A stretch of 45,418 bases of DNA. It comes from an uncultured bacterium. GTDB taxonomy: Bacteria; Bacillota; Clostridia; Lachnospirales; Lachnospiraceae. The stretch is from contig CANDBT010000036.1 of assembly GCA_947383005.1 (NCBI GenBank), positions 1-45,418 of the forward strand, read 5' to 3'. Numbering within the stretch: the stretch's first letter is position 1; each line of letters begins with the position of its first letter. Under the pieces are notes generated by a model. It was given only the letters and a program-made list of their open reading frames with translations. It ran no database searches and had not been told where the DNA came from. The position numbers and the translations under genes are program-made. Positions 8,349 to 16,783 of the stretch are shown piece by piece.

Positions 8349-8408
8349 AAGCATAACCTTAGAAAAGCTAGGAAACATAAGGCTTTCATCGGTTATGCTT
8401 ATTTTTTT
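8347..8408 (+). terminator. Left-end terminator hairpin with conserved 12-mer arms
   Basis: ATAAGCATAACC (8347-8358) pairs with GGTTATGCTTAT (8391-8402), 12 bp, with an inner stem GAAAAGC/GCTTTC and a run of seven Ts (8402-8408). It should stop read-through from the host recombinase gene. A transcript starting ~7 nt after TATAAT (near 8355) would lack most of the left arm and escape termination. Confidence 0.75.
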
Positions 8409-8440
8409 ATCTACACAAACTCAGACGCAAGGAGGTACAA

Positions 8441-8692
8441 ATGGATACGAGAAAATTAACAGTTTATGCGGGAAGCGGGAAAAATTACGACCCAATTTCC
8501 AAGATCATTCTGCAAGGGAAATGGTTAGAAGATTTAGGGTTTTCCATCGGTGATAAAGTAACGGTTGCCTGTCAGCAGGGCAAACTTGTTATTGAACGCG
8601 CCATGGATGGACAAGCGCAACAGGAGGCTATGGAGACGGTACAGCAGGCTGGCAAACGCCAGGGGAAGGAGAATACATATGGCAGACATTAA
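8441..8692 (+). CDS. SymE-family (AbrB-fold) small protein
   Basis: This encodes 83 residues starting at ATG after AAGGAGG. The segment LTVYAGSGKNYDPISKIILQ, then GKWLEDLGFSIGDKVTVACQQGKLVIE, matches the SymE swapped-hairpin AbrB-like fold (GKWLEEAGF-IGD-V-V). Enteric SymE is an SOS-induced toxin under antisense RNA control; ICE-borne homologues are common but their role is unclear. It is the first gene of the inner operon, right behind the junction promoter, and overlaps the next gene by 14 nt. It may be an addiction or regulatory component. Confidence 0.7.
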   Translation: MDTRKLTVYAGSGKNYDPISKIILQGKWLEDLGFSIGDKVTVACQQGKLVIERAMDGQAQQEAMETVQQAGKRQGKENTYGRH

Positions 8693-9125
8693 AAAAGTAT
8701 TTGACGAGACATTGAAACTGGATCGGGGTATTCAGAGCCTCCTGTCATTCTCCGCTTTTGAACGTAATGGTGATCTTAGCGGCCTGCATATTGATTTTGA
8801 CGACAGTGAGCAGCTTTTCCTCACGGAAGAACTCAGGGAAATCATGGAAAAACTTTCCGATGTGCATTTCCGGCTGAAATACCTCTCACGCCCTGTCAGG
8901 GAAACAGGCCGCCTGCATAAGAACCGGAGCGGCAGGTATGAAACGGCAAGCGGCCATTATTATACCAGCGGCCAGGGGATCGAGGCCCTGATTACAGACG
9001 GATACCCGGAAGTGGCGTATTGGGTATGGACAAGGGTGGAGCATAACGGGAATGATTATTATTTGGTGGGGCATAAAGATGTCAGCATGGACGGGCTGAC
9101 CGTGCGCGTAAGGGAGAGGGTGTAA
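8679..9125 (+). CDS. DUF5348 domain protein
   Basis: This encodes 148 residues from ATG 8679 (AGGGGAAGGAG upstream). The C-terminal half carries RLHKNRSGRYETASGHYYTS, then EALI...YWVWTRVEHNGNDYYLVGHK, the beta-rich DUF5348 signature seen in Clostridia conjugative elements. The N-terminal half is helical. It is soluble, function unknown, co-transcribed between the SymE-like gene and ParA (2-nt gap). Confidence 0.75.
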   Translation: MADIKKVFDETLKLDRGIQSLLSFSAFERNGDLSGLHIDFDDSEQLFLTEELREIMEKLSDVHFRLKYLSRPVRETGRLHKNRSGRYETASGHYYTSGQGIEALITDGYPEVAYWVWTRVEHNGNDYYLVGHKDVSMDGLTVRVRERV

Positions 9126-9127
9126 CA

Positions 9128-9910
9128 ATGGGAGCGACAATCTATTGCCTGTGTAACCAAAAAGGCGGATGCGCAAAGACCACAAGTTCGGTGAATATCG
9201 GGATTGGGCTTGCCCGCGAAGGGAAGAAAGTCCTTTTAGTGGACGCAGATCCGCAAGGTTCCCTGACAGCAAGCCTTGGATACCAGCAGCCTGACCAGAT
9301 TAAAGTCACGCTGGCTACGATATTGGGCGCAATTATCATGGATACTCCCCTGCCGGATGGCGGGGGGATCCTCCACCATGGGGAAGGGGTTGACCTTCTC
9401 CCGGCAAATATTGAACTGTCCGGGCTGGAGGTCACTCTGGTAAACATCATGAGCCGGGAGACGATCCTGCGCCAGTATCTCCAGACAGTAAGTGAGGCAT
9501 ATGACGCGATTATCCTGGACTGTATGCCGTCGCTTGGTATGCTGACGATAAATGCCCTCGCAGCAGCGGACGAGGTACTGATACCCGCCCAGGCGCATTT
9601 TTTGTCCATCAAGGGGTTGGAACAACTTCTCAGGACTATTAAAAAAGTGAAAAGGCAGATCAACCCAGCGCTGTCCATAGCGGGGATACTGGTGACGATG
9701 GCGGATATGCGCACGAATTACGCGAGGGAGATCGTTGAGATCCTGCGTGACACGTATGGTGAGAAAATCAGGATATTTGAGAGTATCATTCCCCTGTCTG
9801 TCCGGGCCGCTGAAACCAGCGCGGAGGGAAAAAGTATTTACCTCCACGACCCCGCCGGGAAAGTAGCCGCCGCCTATGCCGCGTTGACCAGGGAGGTGAT
9901 GCGGGGGTGA
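9128..9910 (+). CDS. parA: ParA-family partition ATPase
   Basis: This encodes 260 residues. It has the deviant Walker A KGGCAKTT at the N-terminus (CNQKGGCAKTTSSVN), the second motif LLVDADPQGSLTASLG, Walker B YDAIILDCMPSLGMLT and a C-terminal SVRAAETSAEGKSIY as in Soj/ParA proteins. Such ATPases position plasmid or ICE DNA on the nucleoid. Its partner ParB overlaps its 3' end by 4 nt. In this family the gene heads the replication/partition block and supports maintenance of the excised circle. Intact. Confidence 0.95.
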   Translation: MGATIYCLCNQKGGCAKTTSSVNIGIGLAREGKKVLLVDADPQGSLTASLGYQQPDQIKVTLATILGAIIMDTPLPDGGGILHHGEGVDLLPANIELSGLEVTLVNIMSRETILRQYLQTVSEAYDAIILDCMPSLGMLTINALAAADEVLIPAQAHFLSIKGLEQLLRTIKKVKRQINPALSIAGILVTMADMRTNYAREIVEILRDTYGEKIRIFESIIPLSVRAAETSAEGKSIYLHDPAGKVAAAYAALTREVMRG

Positions 9911-10803
9911 AAAGCAGCGCAAGGAATATTCAGATGACGAGTTATGATGACCTGTTCACTGCCACGGAAACCATAGGGGCAGATGGCGGGAAAATACAGG
10001 AAGTCGCGCTTTCCGACCTGTTCCCATTCAGGAATCACCCTTTCAAGATTCTGGAGGATCAAAGCATGGAGGACATGGTGGAGAGTGTCCGGGAGCATGG
10101 GGTACTCATGCCGGGGATTGCCCGCCCCCGCCCGGAGGGCGGCTATGAACTGGTGGCTGGGCATCGGCGCAGGCACGCATCCCAGCTGGCAGGGCGGGAC
10201 ACAATGCCGGTGGTGATCCGGGATCTGGATGATGATGAAGCTACCCTTTTCATGGTAGACAGCAATATCCAGCGGGAAAACCTTCTCCCCAGCGAGAAGG
10301 CGTGGGCATATAAAATGAAGATGGACGCTCTGAGGCACCAGGGCATCAAAAACGCTTCTCGCCAAGTTGGCGAGAAGTACAGTGTGGACGCTTTAAGCGA
10401 AAATTCCAATGACAGCGCAAGGAATATCCACCGCTTTATCCGGCTGACAGAGCTGATCCCGGAACTGCTTCGGATGGCAGACGATAAGAAACTGCCGTTC
10501 AACTCCGCTGTGGAACTGTCCTATCTTGCTAAAGAAGAACAAGGGGATCTCCTTGGATTAATGGAGAAGCTGGCTGTTATCCCCTCATTGGAGCAGGCAA
10601 AACGCCTGAAAAAATACAGCCAGGAGGAAAAGCTGGTGGTGGACGTGATGGACGCGATACTGACAGAGGAACGACCGGTTCCTGTACAGGTCACATTAAA
10701 AAAAGACCGCCTGAAACAGTACTTCCCACAAAGCTATACACAAAAACAGATGGAGGAGATAATCTTTTCCCTCTTGGAAACATGGAAAAATGAACAAGGA
10801 TAA
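9907..10803 (+). CDS. parB: ParB-family partition protein
   Basis: This encodes 298 residues starting GTG 9907, overlapping ParA (GGGGGTGA). The N-terminal ParB/Sulfiredoxin domain has LFPFRNHPFKI, ESVREHGVLMPGIARP and the CTP/arginine patch AGHRRRHASQL. A central helix-turn-helix-rich domain contains NIQRENLLPSEKAWAYKMKM. It binds a centromere-like parS site and loads on DNA with CTP; no parS site was identified here. It is followed by a strong terminator, so symE-DUF5348-parA-parB forms one transcription unit. Confidence 0.93.
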   Translation: MKSSARNIQMTSYDDLFTATETIGADGGKIQEVALSDLFPFRNHPFKILEDQSMEDMVESVREHGVLMPGIARPRPEGGYELVAGHRRRHASQLAGRDTMPVVIRDLDDDEATLFMVDSNIQRENLLPSEKAWAYKMKMDALRHQGIKNASRQVGEKYSVDALSENSNDSARNIHRFIRLTELIPELLRMADDKKLPFNSAVELSYLAKEEQGDLLGLMEKLAVIPSLEQAKRLKKYSQEEKLVVDVMDAILTEERPVPVQVTLKKDRLKQYFPQSYTQKQMEEIIFSLLETWKNEQG

Positions 10804-10811
10804 GGCCGCAA

Positions 10812-10854
10812 AAGCCGTCCGGTGACTGACTTGCAGTTACCGGGCGGCTTTTTT
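10812..10854 (+). terminator. Terminator after parB
   Basis: AAGCCGTCCGGTGAC, a 9-nt loop, GTTACCGGGCGGCTT, then Ts. The 15-bp stem is nearly perfect. It separates the partition genes from repA. Confidence 0.88.
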
Positions 10855-10934
10855 GCGTTCATGATAGATCCGCCCCGGCAGACTTTGTGTTTGCCGGGGC
10901 TTTTTTTCGTAAAAAAGAAAAGGAGGCAACCAAT

Positions 10935-11909
10935 ATGCCATTACAACTGGATTATTACTATGGCAATGAAGCAGAACAGTACACATTCTACCGCATTCCC
11001 AAAGTGCTGTTCACGGACACCAGGTTTAAAGGCGTGTCAGTAGAGGCTAAAGTGCTTTACGGCCTGCTTCTTGACCGTATGGCGCTTTCCATAAAAAACA
11101 GCTGGCTGGATCAGGATGGGCGAGTATACATCATTTATACCATCGCTGATGTGATGGCCACCCTTGGCTGCGCGGAGCAGAAAGCGAACAAACTTTTAAA
11201 CGAACTGGACGCGGCAAAAGGCGTGGGGCTTATTGAGCGTGTGCGGCGAGGGCTGGGGAAGCCCAACGTGATCTATGTCAAAAACTTTATTGGCAGGCCA
11301 AAACCGGGAGAACCGCAGGAATCACAAATCAAGAATTGTGAAAATCACAAATCAGGAATTGCGAAAACCACAAGTCAAGAAATGCGAAAATCACAAACAA
11401 ATAATACTGACTTAAACAAAACTGACTTTAGTGATACTGATCCATCCATCTATCCGGCAGGACCTGTGTCCGGGGATGTGGAAAATGTGGATAACCCACG
11501 GGAAGCATGGGGGAAACCAAAACAGATTGATGGGATGGATAAGATCTCCGCATACCGTGAGCTGGTCAGGGAGAACATCAGCTATGACGCCCTTTTGCAG
11601 GATAGCCCTTATGACAAAGAGCGTCTGGACGGCTTTGTGGAATTGATAGTGGAAGTCTGTTGCAGCCGCCGCCCTACAATACGCATCAACCAGGAGGATA
11701 TGTGTACGGAGGCGGTCAGGAGCCGCCTGCTGAAGCTGGACAGCGAACATATCCGCTATGTCATGGACTGCCTGGATAAAAACACGACACTGATAGGCAA
11801 CATCCGCGCTTATATCCTTTCCGCGCTATTTAACGCCCCGGTGACGATCAGCCAGTATTATTCAAGCCTGGTCAGCCATGACATGGCAAACGGCTTTGGT
11901 GTTGGATAG
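10935..11909 (+). CDS. repA: RepA_N-family replication initiator with DUF6017 C-terminus
   Basis: This encodes 324 residues starting ATG 10935 after AAAGGAGG. The N-terminal winged-helix RepA_N domain reads FYRIPKVLFTDTRFKGVSVE...KVLYGLLLDRM. Residues ~125-165 form a low-complexity linker, and the C-terminal DUF6017 domain follows (YRELVRENISYDALL...DSEHIRYVMDCLDKNTTLIGNIRAYILSALFN). RepA_N initiators bind iterons inside their own coding sequence; 23-bp repeats lie exactly in the linker DNA (11321-11398). The element should therefore replicate autonomously after excision. Confidence 0.9.
   Translation: MPLQLDYYYGNEAEQYTFYRIPKVLFTDTRFKGVSVEAKVLYGLLLDRMALSIKNSWLDQDGRVYIIYTIADVMATLGCAEQKANKLLNELDAAKGVGLIERVRRGLGKPNVIYVKNFIGRPKPGEPQESQIKNCENHKSGIAKTTSQEMRKSQTNNTDLNKTDFSDTDPSIYPAGPVSGDVENVDNPREAWGKPKQIDGMDKISAYRELVRENISYDALLQDSPYDKERLDGFVELIVEVCCSRRPTIRINQEDMCTEAVRSRLLKLDSEHIRYVMDCLDKNTTLIGNIRAYILSALFNAPVTISQYYSSLVSHDMANGFGVG
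11321..11398 (+). repeat. 23-bp iterons inside repA (probable replication origin)
   Basis: Three tandem 23-bp units start at 11321, 11344 and 11367 (ATCACAAATCAAGAATTGTG + AAA and variants), with a fourth partial unit at 11390. Because 23 is not a multiple of 3 the encoded peptide changes from copy to copy, so the DNA rather than the protein is conserved. This is the usual position of the origin in RepA_N replicons. Confidence 0.85.
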
Positions 11910-12021
11910 CCGCATGGCCGGAGGGCGTATTCTTTTCCGCTGGTAATTTTATATTGCTGCGAAGCCCCTGGGGCTGGCAGATAAAACTAAACAACTAAAA
12001 TTTTAAGGAGGATCAACGAAC

Positions 12022-12480
12022 ATGGAACAGAACATGAATATTTTAATTGTGGAGCCGGGGAAGCCACCCCGTCCGGCGGCAATCCCCAACACATTGGAGG
12101 CTGTTGAAAAAACACTGGGCGGCGCGATCCAGGTGGGTTGCTTCCTGCCCCAGAGGGTGCTGCTGCTTAGCCGGGAAGATACTGCGGGGCTTGCCCCGAA
12201 CCGTGTCATGCCGGGGAAAAGGGGGCATATCAGCGGCACGTTCCTGTTATGCGGGATACCGGAAGAGGGAAATTGCTTTGATTCCCTTACTTCCGGGCAG
12301 CAGAAAGAGTTCCAGGATCTTTTCTCTGCCCCGGACGAGTTTATGATGGTCGGCAGCGATTCCTATGCGGATCCGGATGATGTCGCGGATGTGGTCTATA
12401 GCCTTTGGGATACGCTGGCAGATGGGGAAACCATGGTGCTGACCAAATGGGGCGGCAGGAAACAGGGGGCAGCCCGGTAA
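12022..12480 (+). CDS. DUF3846 domain protein
   Basis: This encodes 152 residues from ATG 12022 after AAGGAGG. The N-terminal half MNILIVEPGKPPRPAAIPNT onward, with GGAIQVGCFLP and GHISGTFLLCG, is the DUF3846 pattern. The family is common in phages and ICEs of Firmicutes and its function is unknown. It stands between repA and the transfer genes, with ~110 nt of untranslated leader upstream. Confidence 0.8.
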   Translation: MEQNMNILIVEPGKPPRPAAIPNTLEAVEKTLGGAIQVGCFLPQRVLLLSREDTAGLAPNRVMPGKRGHISGTFLLCGIPEEGNCFDSLTSGQQKEFQDLFSAPDEFMMVGSDSYADPDDVADVVYSLWDTLADGETMVLTKWGGRKQGAAR

Positions 12481-12567
12481 ATTCCATGGGAAGCCGGGGA
12501 AACGGCAAAAGGCGGCGGGATCAGCTGAAACCTGCCTGCTGCTTGTTAAGGAAGGAGGCACAACACT

Positions 12568-13038
12568 ATGCAGGACGAAATAAGGGATAAATCAGTCGCA
12601 CTTGTGATACGGACAGGGAAAAACGGGGGGCGGCTGACAGCGGAACTTTTAAAGTGGGCGATCCGGCAGTACCAGAGGAACACGCAGGGGCATCCCCACG
12701 GCAAGCAGAGCGTCAAAAGCCTGGTAAAGCAGGGAGCTGGTGTCCAGAGTATTGAGATCACGGACCAGAACATAAAATCTTTTGAGCGGTGCGCCCGCAA
12801 ATATGGTGTAGACTTCGCACTGAAAAAGGATCCGTCACAAGGGAAATACATTGTGTTTTTCAAAGCCCGTGACGCTGACGCTCTGAATGCAGCTTTTTCC
12901 GAGTATGCGGCCCAGACGCTGAACCGGCAGGGAAGGAAGCAGTCGCTGAGAAAACAGCTTTCCCACTTTAAGGAGGTTGTGAAGGGCTTAGTGGCCGGTC
13001 GGGAGAAGAACCGGGAGAAAGGGGGCATAGGCCGTTGA
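12568..13038 (+). CDS. pcfB: PcfB/DUF3801 conjugation accessory protein
   Basis: This encodes 156 residues, basic and helical, without membrane segments. KSVALVIRTGKNGGRLTAEL and HGKQSVKSLVKQGAGVQSIEI are the DUF3801/PcfB signature. In Enterococcus pCF10 PcfB is an accessory that links the relaxosome to the coupling protein. Its stop overlaps the VirD4 start (TTGA), so the two are translationally coupled, as in Tn1549-type elements. The ribosome site is AAGGAGG. No PcfG-type relaxase remains in this element for it to serve. Confidence 0.88.
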   Translation: MQDEIRDKSVALVIRTGKNGGRLTAELLKWAIRQYQRNTQGHPHGKQSVKSLVKQGAGVQSIEITDQNIKSFERCARKYGVDFALKKDPSQGKYIVFFKARDADALNAAFSEYAAQTLNRQGRKQSLRKQLSHFKEVVKGLVAGREKNREKGGIGR

Positions 13039-14813
13039 GGAATATTGAAATAAAAAAATACATTGTTCCGAACCTTCCGTATGTGTTCATGTTTTGGATT
13101 TTTTCTAAAGTCGCGGAGTGTTACCGTGTATCCACGGGGGCGGATATGGTGTCAAAGGCGATGGCGGCAATCTCCGGGCTGGGGGAGGCGCTTACCCAAA
13201 ACCCCCTCCCAAGTTTCCATCCATATGATATCCTGGCCGGAGCCGCCGCTGCTGTGGCGGTTCGGGCGGCGGTCTACTTTAAAGGGAAGAACGCGAAAAA
13301 ATACCGGCATGGCGTGGAGTATGGCAGCGCCCGCTGGGGAACCCCGGAGGACATAAAGCCTTTCATAGATCCAAAGTTTGATAACAATATCCTGCTGACG
13401 CAGACAGAGAGAATCATGCTTGGGCGCAATAAGATACCCAAATATAACATTAACAAGAATGTGCTGATCATCGGCGGTTCTGGAAGCGGCAAGACCCGCT
13501 TCCATGTGAAACCGAATTTGATGCAAATGAACGCAAGCTATGTCGTTACGGATCCAAAAGGAACAGTTGTTCTGGAATGTGGGAAAATGCTTCAAAAGGG
13601 CGGCTATGAGATAAAAATACTTAACACCATCAACTTTAAGCAGTCCATGCGCTATAACCCTTTCCGCTATCTTCGCTGTGAAAACGACATTTTAAAGCTG
13701 GTCAACTGTATCATGGAAAACACTAAGGGGGAGGACAGCAAGGGCGGAGAGGATTTCTGGGCAAAGGCGGAAGCACTGTATTACCAGGCGTTGATTGCCT
13801 ATATCTGGTATGAGGCTCCGGAAAATGAAAAGAATTTCAACACGCTGCTGGAAATGCTCAACGCATCCGAGGTACGTGAGGAGGACGAAAACTTTAAGAA
13901 CGCTGTAGATATGATGTTTGACCGTCTTGAGCAGCGTGACCCGGAGCATTTCGCTGTCCGTCAGTATAAAAAATACAAAATGGCCGCTGGCAAAACGGCA
14001 AAATCTATCCTTATTTCTTGCGGCGCGAGGATGGCTCCGTTTGACATTAAAGAAGTCCGGGACATGATGATGGATGACGAGTTGGAACTTGACAAGCTGG
14101 GCGACAGGAAAACGGCGCTGTTCTGTATTGTGTCTGACACGGATACGACATTTAACTTCATAGCGTCTATGGTTTACACGCAAATGTTCAATGTCCTTTG
14201 CGACAGGGCGCTTGAAAACGGCGGGGCGTTAAAGACGCACGTCACCTGCCTTTTGGATGAATTCGCGAACCAGAAAATACCTAATTTTGAACACCTGATT
14301 TCCGTGATCCGCAGCCGTGAGATTTCAGCCCATGTGATCGTCCAGACACAGAGCCAGTTAAAGGCGGTTTATAAGGATCATGCGGAAACAATCATAGGCA
14401 ACTGTTCCTGTGTCCTCTTCCTGGGCGGCAAGGAACAAAGCACATTAAAGGAGATTTCCGCTACGCTCGGAAAGGAAACGATAGACAGTTTTAACACGTC
14501 AGACACACGCGGAAGCCAGCGCAGCTATGGGCTAAATTATCAAAAATTGGGAAAGGAACTTATGACACCCGATGAGCTTGCGGTCATGGACGGGGGCAAG
14601 TGCATCCTCCAGGTGCAGGGTGTCCGGCCGTTTTTTTCCGATAAGTTTGACATAACCAGGCATCCGCAGTACAAGTACCTGTCGGACGCGGATCCGAAAA
14701 ATACTTTTGATGTGGCGAAATTCTTGAAGCATCGCCTGAAGGTCAGGCCGGACGATGAATATGAGGTTTTTGATCCAGGTACTCCGCCTGGACAAGGGGC
14801 TTCTGATGGTTGA
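13035..14813 (+). CDS. virD4: VirD4/TraG-type coupling protein (CD1115 family)
   Basis: This encodes 592 residues starting TTG 13035, coupled to pcfB. It has N-terminal membrane segments (YVFMFWIFSKV; AAAAVAVRAAVYF), then a cytoplasmic ATPase with Walker A IIGGSGSGKTRFHVKP and ATP-binding VTDPKGTVVLE. Walker B is CLLDEFANQKIP, and SREISAHVIVQTQSQLK and FLGGKEQSTLKEIS follow. This hexameric pump connects DNA-relaxase complexes to the type IV secretion channel. It is full length and looks intact, unlike the VirB4 ATPase of the same operon. Confidence 0.95.
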   Translation: MRNIEIKKYIVPNLPYVFMFWIFSKVAECYRVSTGADMVSKAMAAISGLGEALTQNPLPSFHPYDILAGAAAAVAVRAAVYFKGKNAKKYRHGVEYGSARWGTPEDIKPFIDPKFDNNILLTQTERIMLGRNKIPKYNINKNVLIIGGSGSGKTRFHVKPNLMQMNASYVVTDPKGTVVLECGKMLQKGGYEIKILNTINFKQSMRYNPFRYLRCENDILKLVNCIMENTKGEDSKGGEDFWAKAEALYYQALIAYIWYEAPENEKNFNTLLEMLNASEVREEDENFKNAVDMMFDRLEQRDPEHFAVRQYKKYKMAAGKTAKSILISCGARMAPFDIKEVRDMMMDDELELDKLGDRKTALFCIVSDTDTTFNFIASMVYTQMFNVLCDRALENGGALKTHVTCLLDEFANQKIPNFEHLISVIRSREISAHVIVQTQSQLKAVYKDHAETIIGNCSCVLFLGGKEQSTLKEISATLGKETIDSFNTSDTRGSQRSYGLNYQKLGKELMTPDELAVMDGGKCILQVQGVRPFFSDKFDITRHPQYKYLSDADPKNTFDVAKFLKHRLKVRPDDEYEVFDPGTPPGQGASDG

Positions 14814-14867
14814 TCCCAATGTCCGGCCATGTTTTAAGGAACATATCAGAAGGAAGGAGGAGGCTTT

Positions 14868-16163
14868 ATCAAAACAATTACATTAGGTTCCCTTTTTGAC
14901 GGCATAGGCGGGTTCCCTTATGCCGCTTCTTTTTATGGGATCCGCACACTATGGGCCAGTGAGATCCTGCCGGAGTGTGTCTCTGTCACAAAGAAGCATT
15001 TTCCGGGAATGGAACATACAGGGGATATCACCTTGCTCCATGGCGGGCGGCTCCCGCCTGTTGACATCATCACTTTTGGCTCACCGTGCCAGGGGCTTTC
15101 CATGGCAGGGCGGCGGCTGGGCCTCGCGGATGAGCGGAGCGGGCTGTTCATGGAAGCAGTACGCATTATATATGAAATGAAGGAGGCGACGCATGACGAG
15201 TACCCAAAGATCGCTGTATGGGAAAATGTCCCAGGGGCTTTGTCGTCCGCAGGAGGACGTGACTATCAGGCCGTGCTGGAAGCGTTCACAAAAAGCAAGG
15301 TTCCAATGCCTCATTCTGGACGGTGGGCAAACGCCGGAATGGTACGAGGCCGAGGGGCTGACCTCGCTTGGGTCATGTACGATTCCCAATATTTCGGAAC
15401 GGCACAGCGGCGCAGGCGTTTGTTCACTGTTACAGATTTTGCAGGACGACGCGCCGGACAGATACTCTTTGTCCCCAAAAGCCTGCGCGGGTATTTTGAA
15501 GCGGGCGGAACGCCGGAACAAGGACTTGCCGCCTATGCTGAGGCAGGCTCTGGAGGAACAGGCGGGGAAGCTGCGGGAAACGCCCTGACGGATGGCGGCG
15601 TGTACTGTATTGCCGGGAATATCATTGGCCGCCGGGAACATAATGGCGGGAACGGCATAGGATACCGGAAAGATATTTCCTACACTTTAACGTCAATGGA
15701 CCGCCATGCGGTGGCAGCCCCACGTATAAGGGCTGTTGAGATACTGAATGACCAGGGAGGCAGCTCTATGACGGTGGAGCGGTCCGGCGTTTCCCCGACA
15801 CTCCGAAGCCAGGCGCACGGCAACCTTCCCATCGTAGCTGTGGATACAGGGGTATTGTGCATGGGGACTTCCCAGGCAAACGCTGGAATATTGGACAGCC
15901 AGTCACCGACGCTTACCTGTGGCCACGGGCAGGCCCCAATCCTGGCAAGGCCGGCGGCATCAGGGTTCCAGATCCGCCGCCTGACCCCGCTGGAATGCGA
16001 AAGGCTCATGGGGTATCCTGATTTTTGGACGGAATATGGGCATAACGGGGAAAAGATCAGTGACAGCAAACGCTACCAGATGCTTGGAAACAGTGTCGCC
16101 GTCCCTTGCGTGGCCTATATTATGCAGGGGATACGGCAGGCTTTATTGGAAAATGGGGATTAA
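14868..16163 (+). CDS. C5 cytosine DNA methyltransferase without a canonical start codon
   Basis: Motif I (TLGSLFDGIGGFPYAASFYG) is encoded upstream of the first in-frame ATG (15009), and between the upstream stop (14835) and 15009 there is no ATG, GTG or TTG. GGAGGAGG (14856-14863) lies 4 nt before ATC 14868, where relatives begin MKTITLGSLFDGIGG. An ATC (or ATT 14877) start is therefore likely, giving about 431 residues. Other motifs: GSPCQGLSMAG (catalytic Cys), WENVPGALSSAGG, QRRRRLF and GNSVAVPCVAYI. The long middle region is the target-recognition part. Methylation probably protects the element from restriction on entry. Starting at 15009 would lose the AdoMet-binding loop. Confidence 0.85.
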   Translation: MKTITLGSLFDGIGGFPYAASFYGIRTLWASEILPECVSVTKKHFPGMEHTGDITLLHGGRLPPVDIITFGSPCQGLSMAGRRLGLADERSGLFMEAVRIIYEMKEATHDEYPKIAVWENVPGALSSAGGRDYQAVLEAFTKSKVPMPHSGRWANAGMVRGRGADLAWVMYDSQYFGTAQRRRRLFTVTDFAGRRAGQILFVPKSLRGYFEAGGTPEQGLAAYAEAGSGGTGGEAAGNALTDGGVYCIAGNIIGRREHNGGNGIGYRKDISYTLTSMDRHAVAAPRIRAVEILNDQGGSSMTVERSGVSPTLRSQAHGNLPIVAVDTGVLCMGTSQANAGILDSQSPTLTCGHGQAPILARPAASGFQIRRLTPLECERLMGYPDFWTEYGHNGEKISDSKRYQMLGNSVAVPCVAYIMQGIRQALLENGD

Positions 16164-16205
16164 GACCCACCCTGTTAAAATAGTATTTTGATAATAAGTC
16201 ATAGG

Positions 16206-16235
16206 AAGCCGGATGTTTAACGTCAGGCTTTTTTC
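16206..16235 (+). terminator. Terminator after the methyltransferase
   Basis: AGCCGGATGTT and AACGTCAGGCT form a stem with one mismatch and a wobble, followed by six Ts. Confidence 0.65.
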
Positions 16236-16553
16236 ATATTTTGGAGGCATTTATGGGCATCAGGATACGTTCACCCCCGCATGGGCAGGCTGGCCCAAAC
16301 AACAACTGAATATGGAACTGGAAACCAGAGGGCTATCGTAGCAAGGACGTTTTGGAAAAATGGATCGCGGTACGGAGGCTCTCTTTTCTTATCTCAAATA
16401 AACAAAATAAAAAAAGGAAAGGAAAAGAACCTGAATCCTGAGATACACATTTTAGAACGTAGAACTAATTGAAGTATACGGGCTGGGTTTCGTCTATAAT
16501 GTGGTGAAACGACAAAATAAGGCGTTTCTAGGGTTTGGGTTTCGGTAATATTT
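16236..16553 (+). promoter_or_regulatory. Intergenic region with likely promoter and hairpin leader for the transfer operon
   Basis: There is no gene of any length; an 18-codon frame from ATG 16254 follows GGAGG but has no family. TATAAT at 16495-16500 is a perfect -10 box with only a weak -35 (TTGAAG 20 nt away). The hairpin GAAACG/CGTTTC (16506-16528) follows, then the maff2 ATG at 16554, which has a poor ribosome site. It probably separates two transcription units. Confidence 0.45.
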
Positions 16554-16769
16554 ATGGCATTTTTCACCAGCGCAATCGACACTTTGAAGGTTCTCGTAAT
16601 CGCGTTAGGCGCAGGCCTCGGCGTATGGGGCGTGATCAATTTGCTTGAGGGCTACGGCAACGACAACCCTGGAGCCAAGAGCCAGGGAATGAAGCAGCTT
16701 ATGGCCGGCGGAGGTGTCGCCCTGATCGGTATGCAGCTTATCCCCTTGCTTGCCAACCTGTTCAGCTAA
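16554..16769 (+). CDS. maff2: Maff2 family mobile-element membrane protein
   Basis: This encodes 71 residues with two transmembrane helices (VLVIALGAGLGVWGVINLL and GGGVALIGMQLIPLLANLF) flanking a polar loop GYGNDNPGAKSQGMKQLM. It is nearly invariant in Firmicutes conjugative elements and sits before the TrbL/VirB6-like gene. Size and topology resemble VirB2/TrbC pilins, so a pilin-like role in the type IV channel is a reasonable inference. Confidence 0.9.
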   Translation: MAFFTSAIDTLKVLVIALGAGLGVWGVINLLEGYGNDNPGAKSQGMKQLMAGGGVALIGMQLIPLLANLFS

Positions 16770-16783
16770 GGCAGGGATAGCCT

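Noticed and set aside
12486-12590. Small Arg/Lys-rich frame between DUF3846 and PcfB
   Set aside because: No ribosome site, overlaps the PcfB start, and composition suggests random translation of a G-rich stretch.
15193-15588. Overlapping plus-strand frame inside the methyltransferase
   Set aside because: The main frame carries the PCQ, ENV and QRRRR motifs throughout; the overlapping frame has no ribosome site or family.
16236-16553. Group II intron or small RNA gene in the gap before Maff2
   Set aside because: No GUGCG intron start, no domain V-like hairpin and no reverse transcriptase; the gap looks like an ordinary leader and promoter region.
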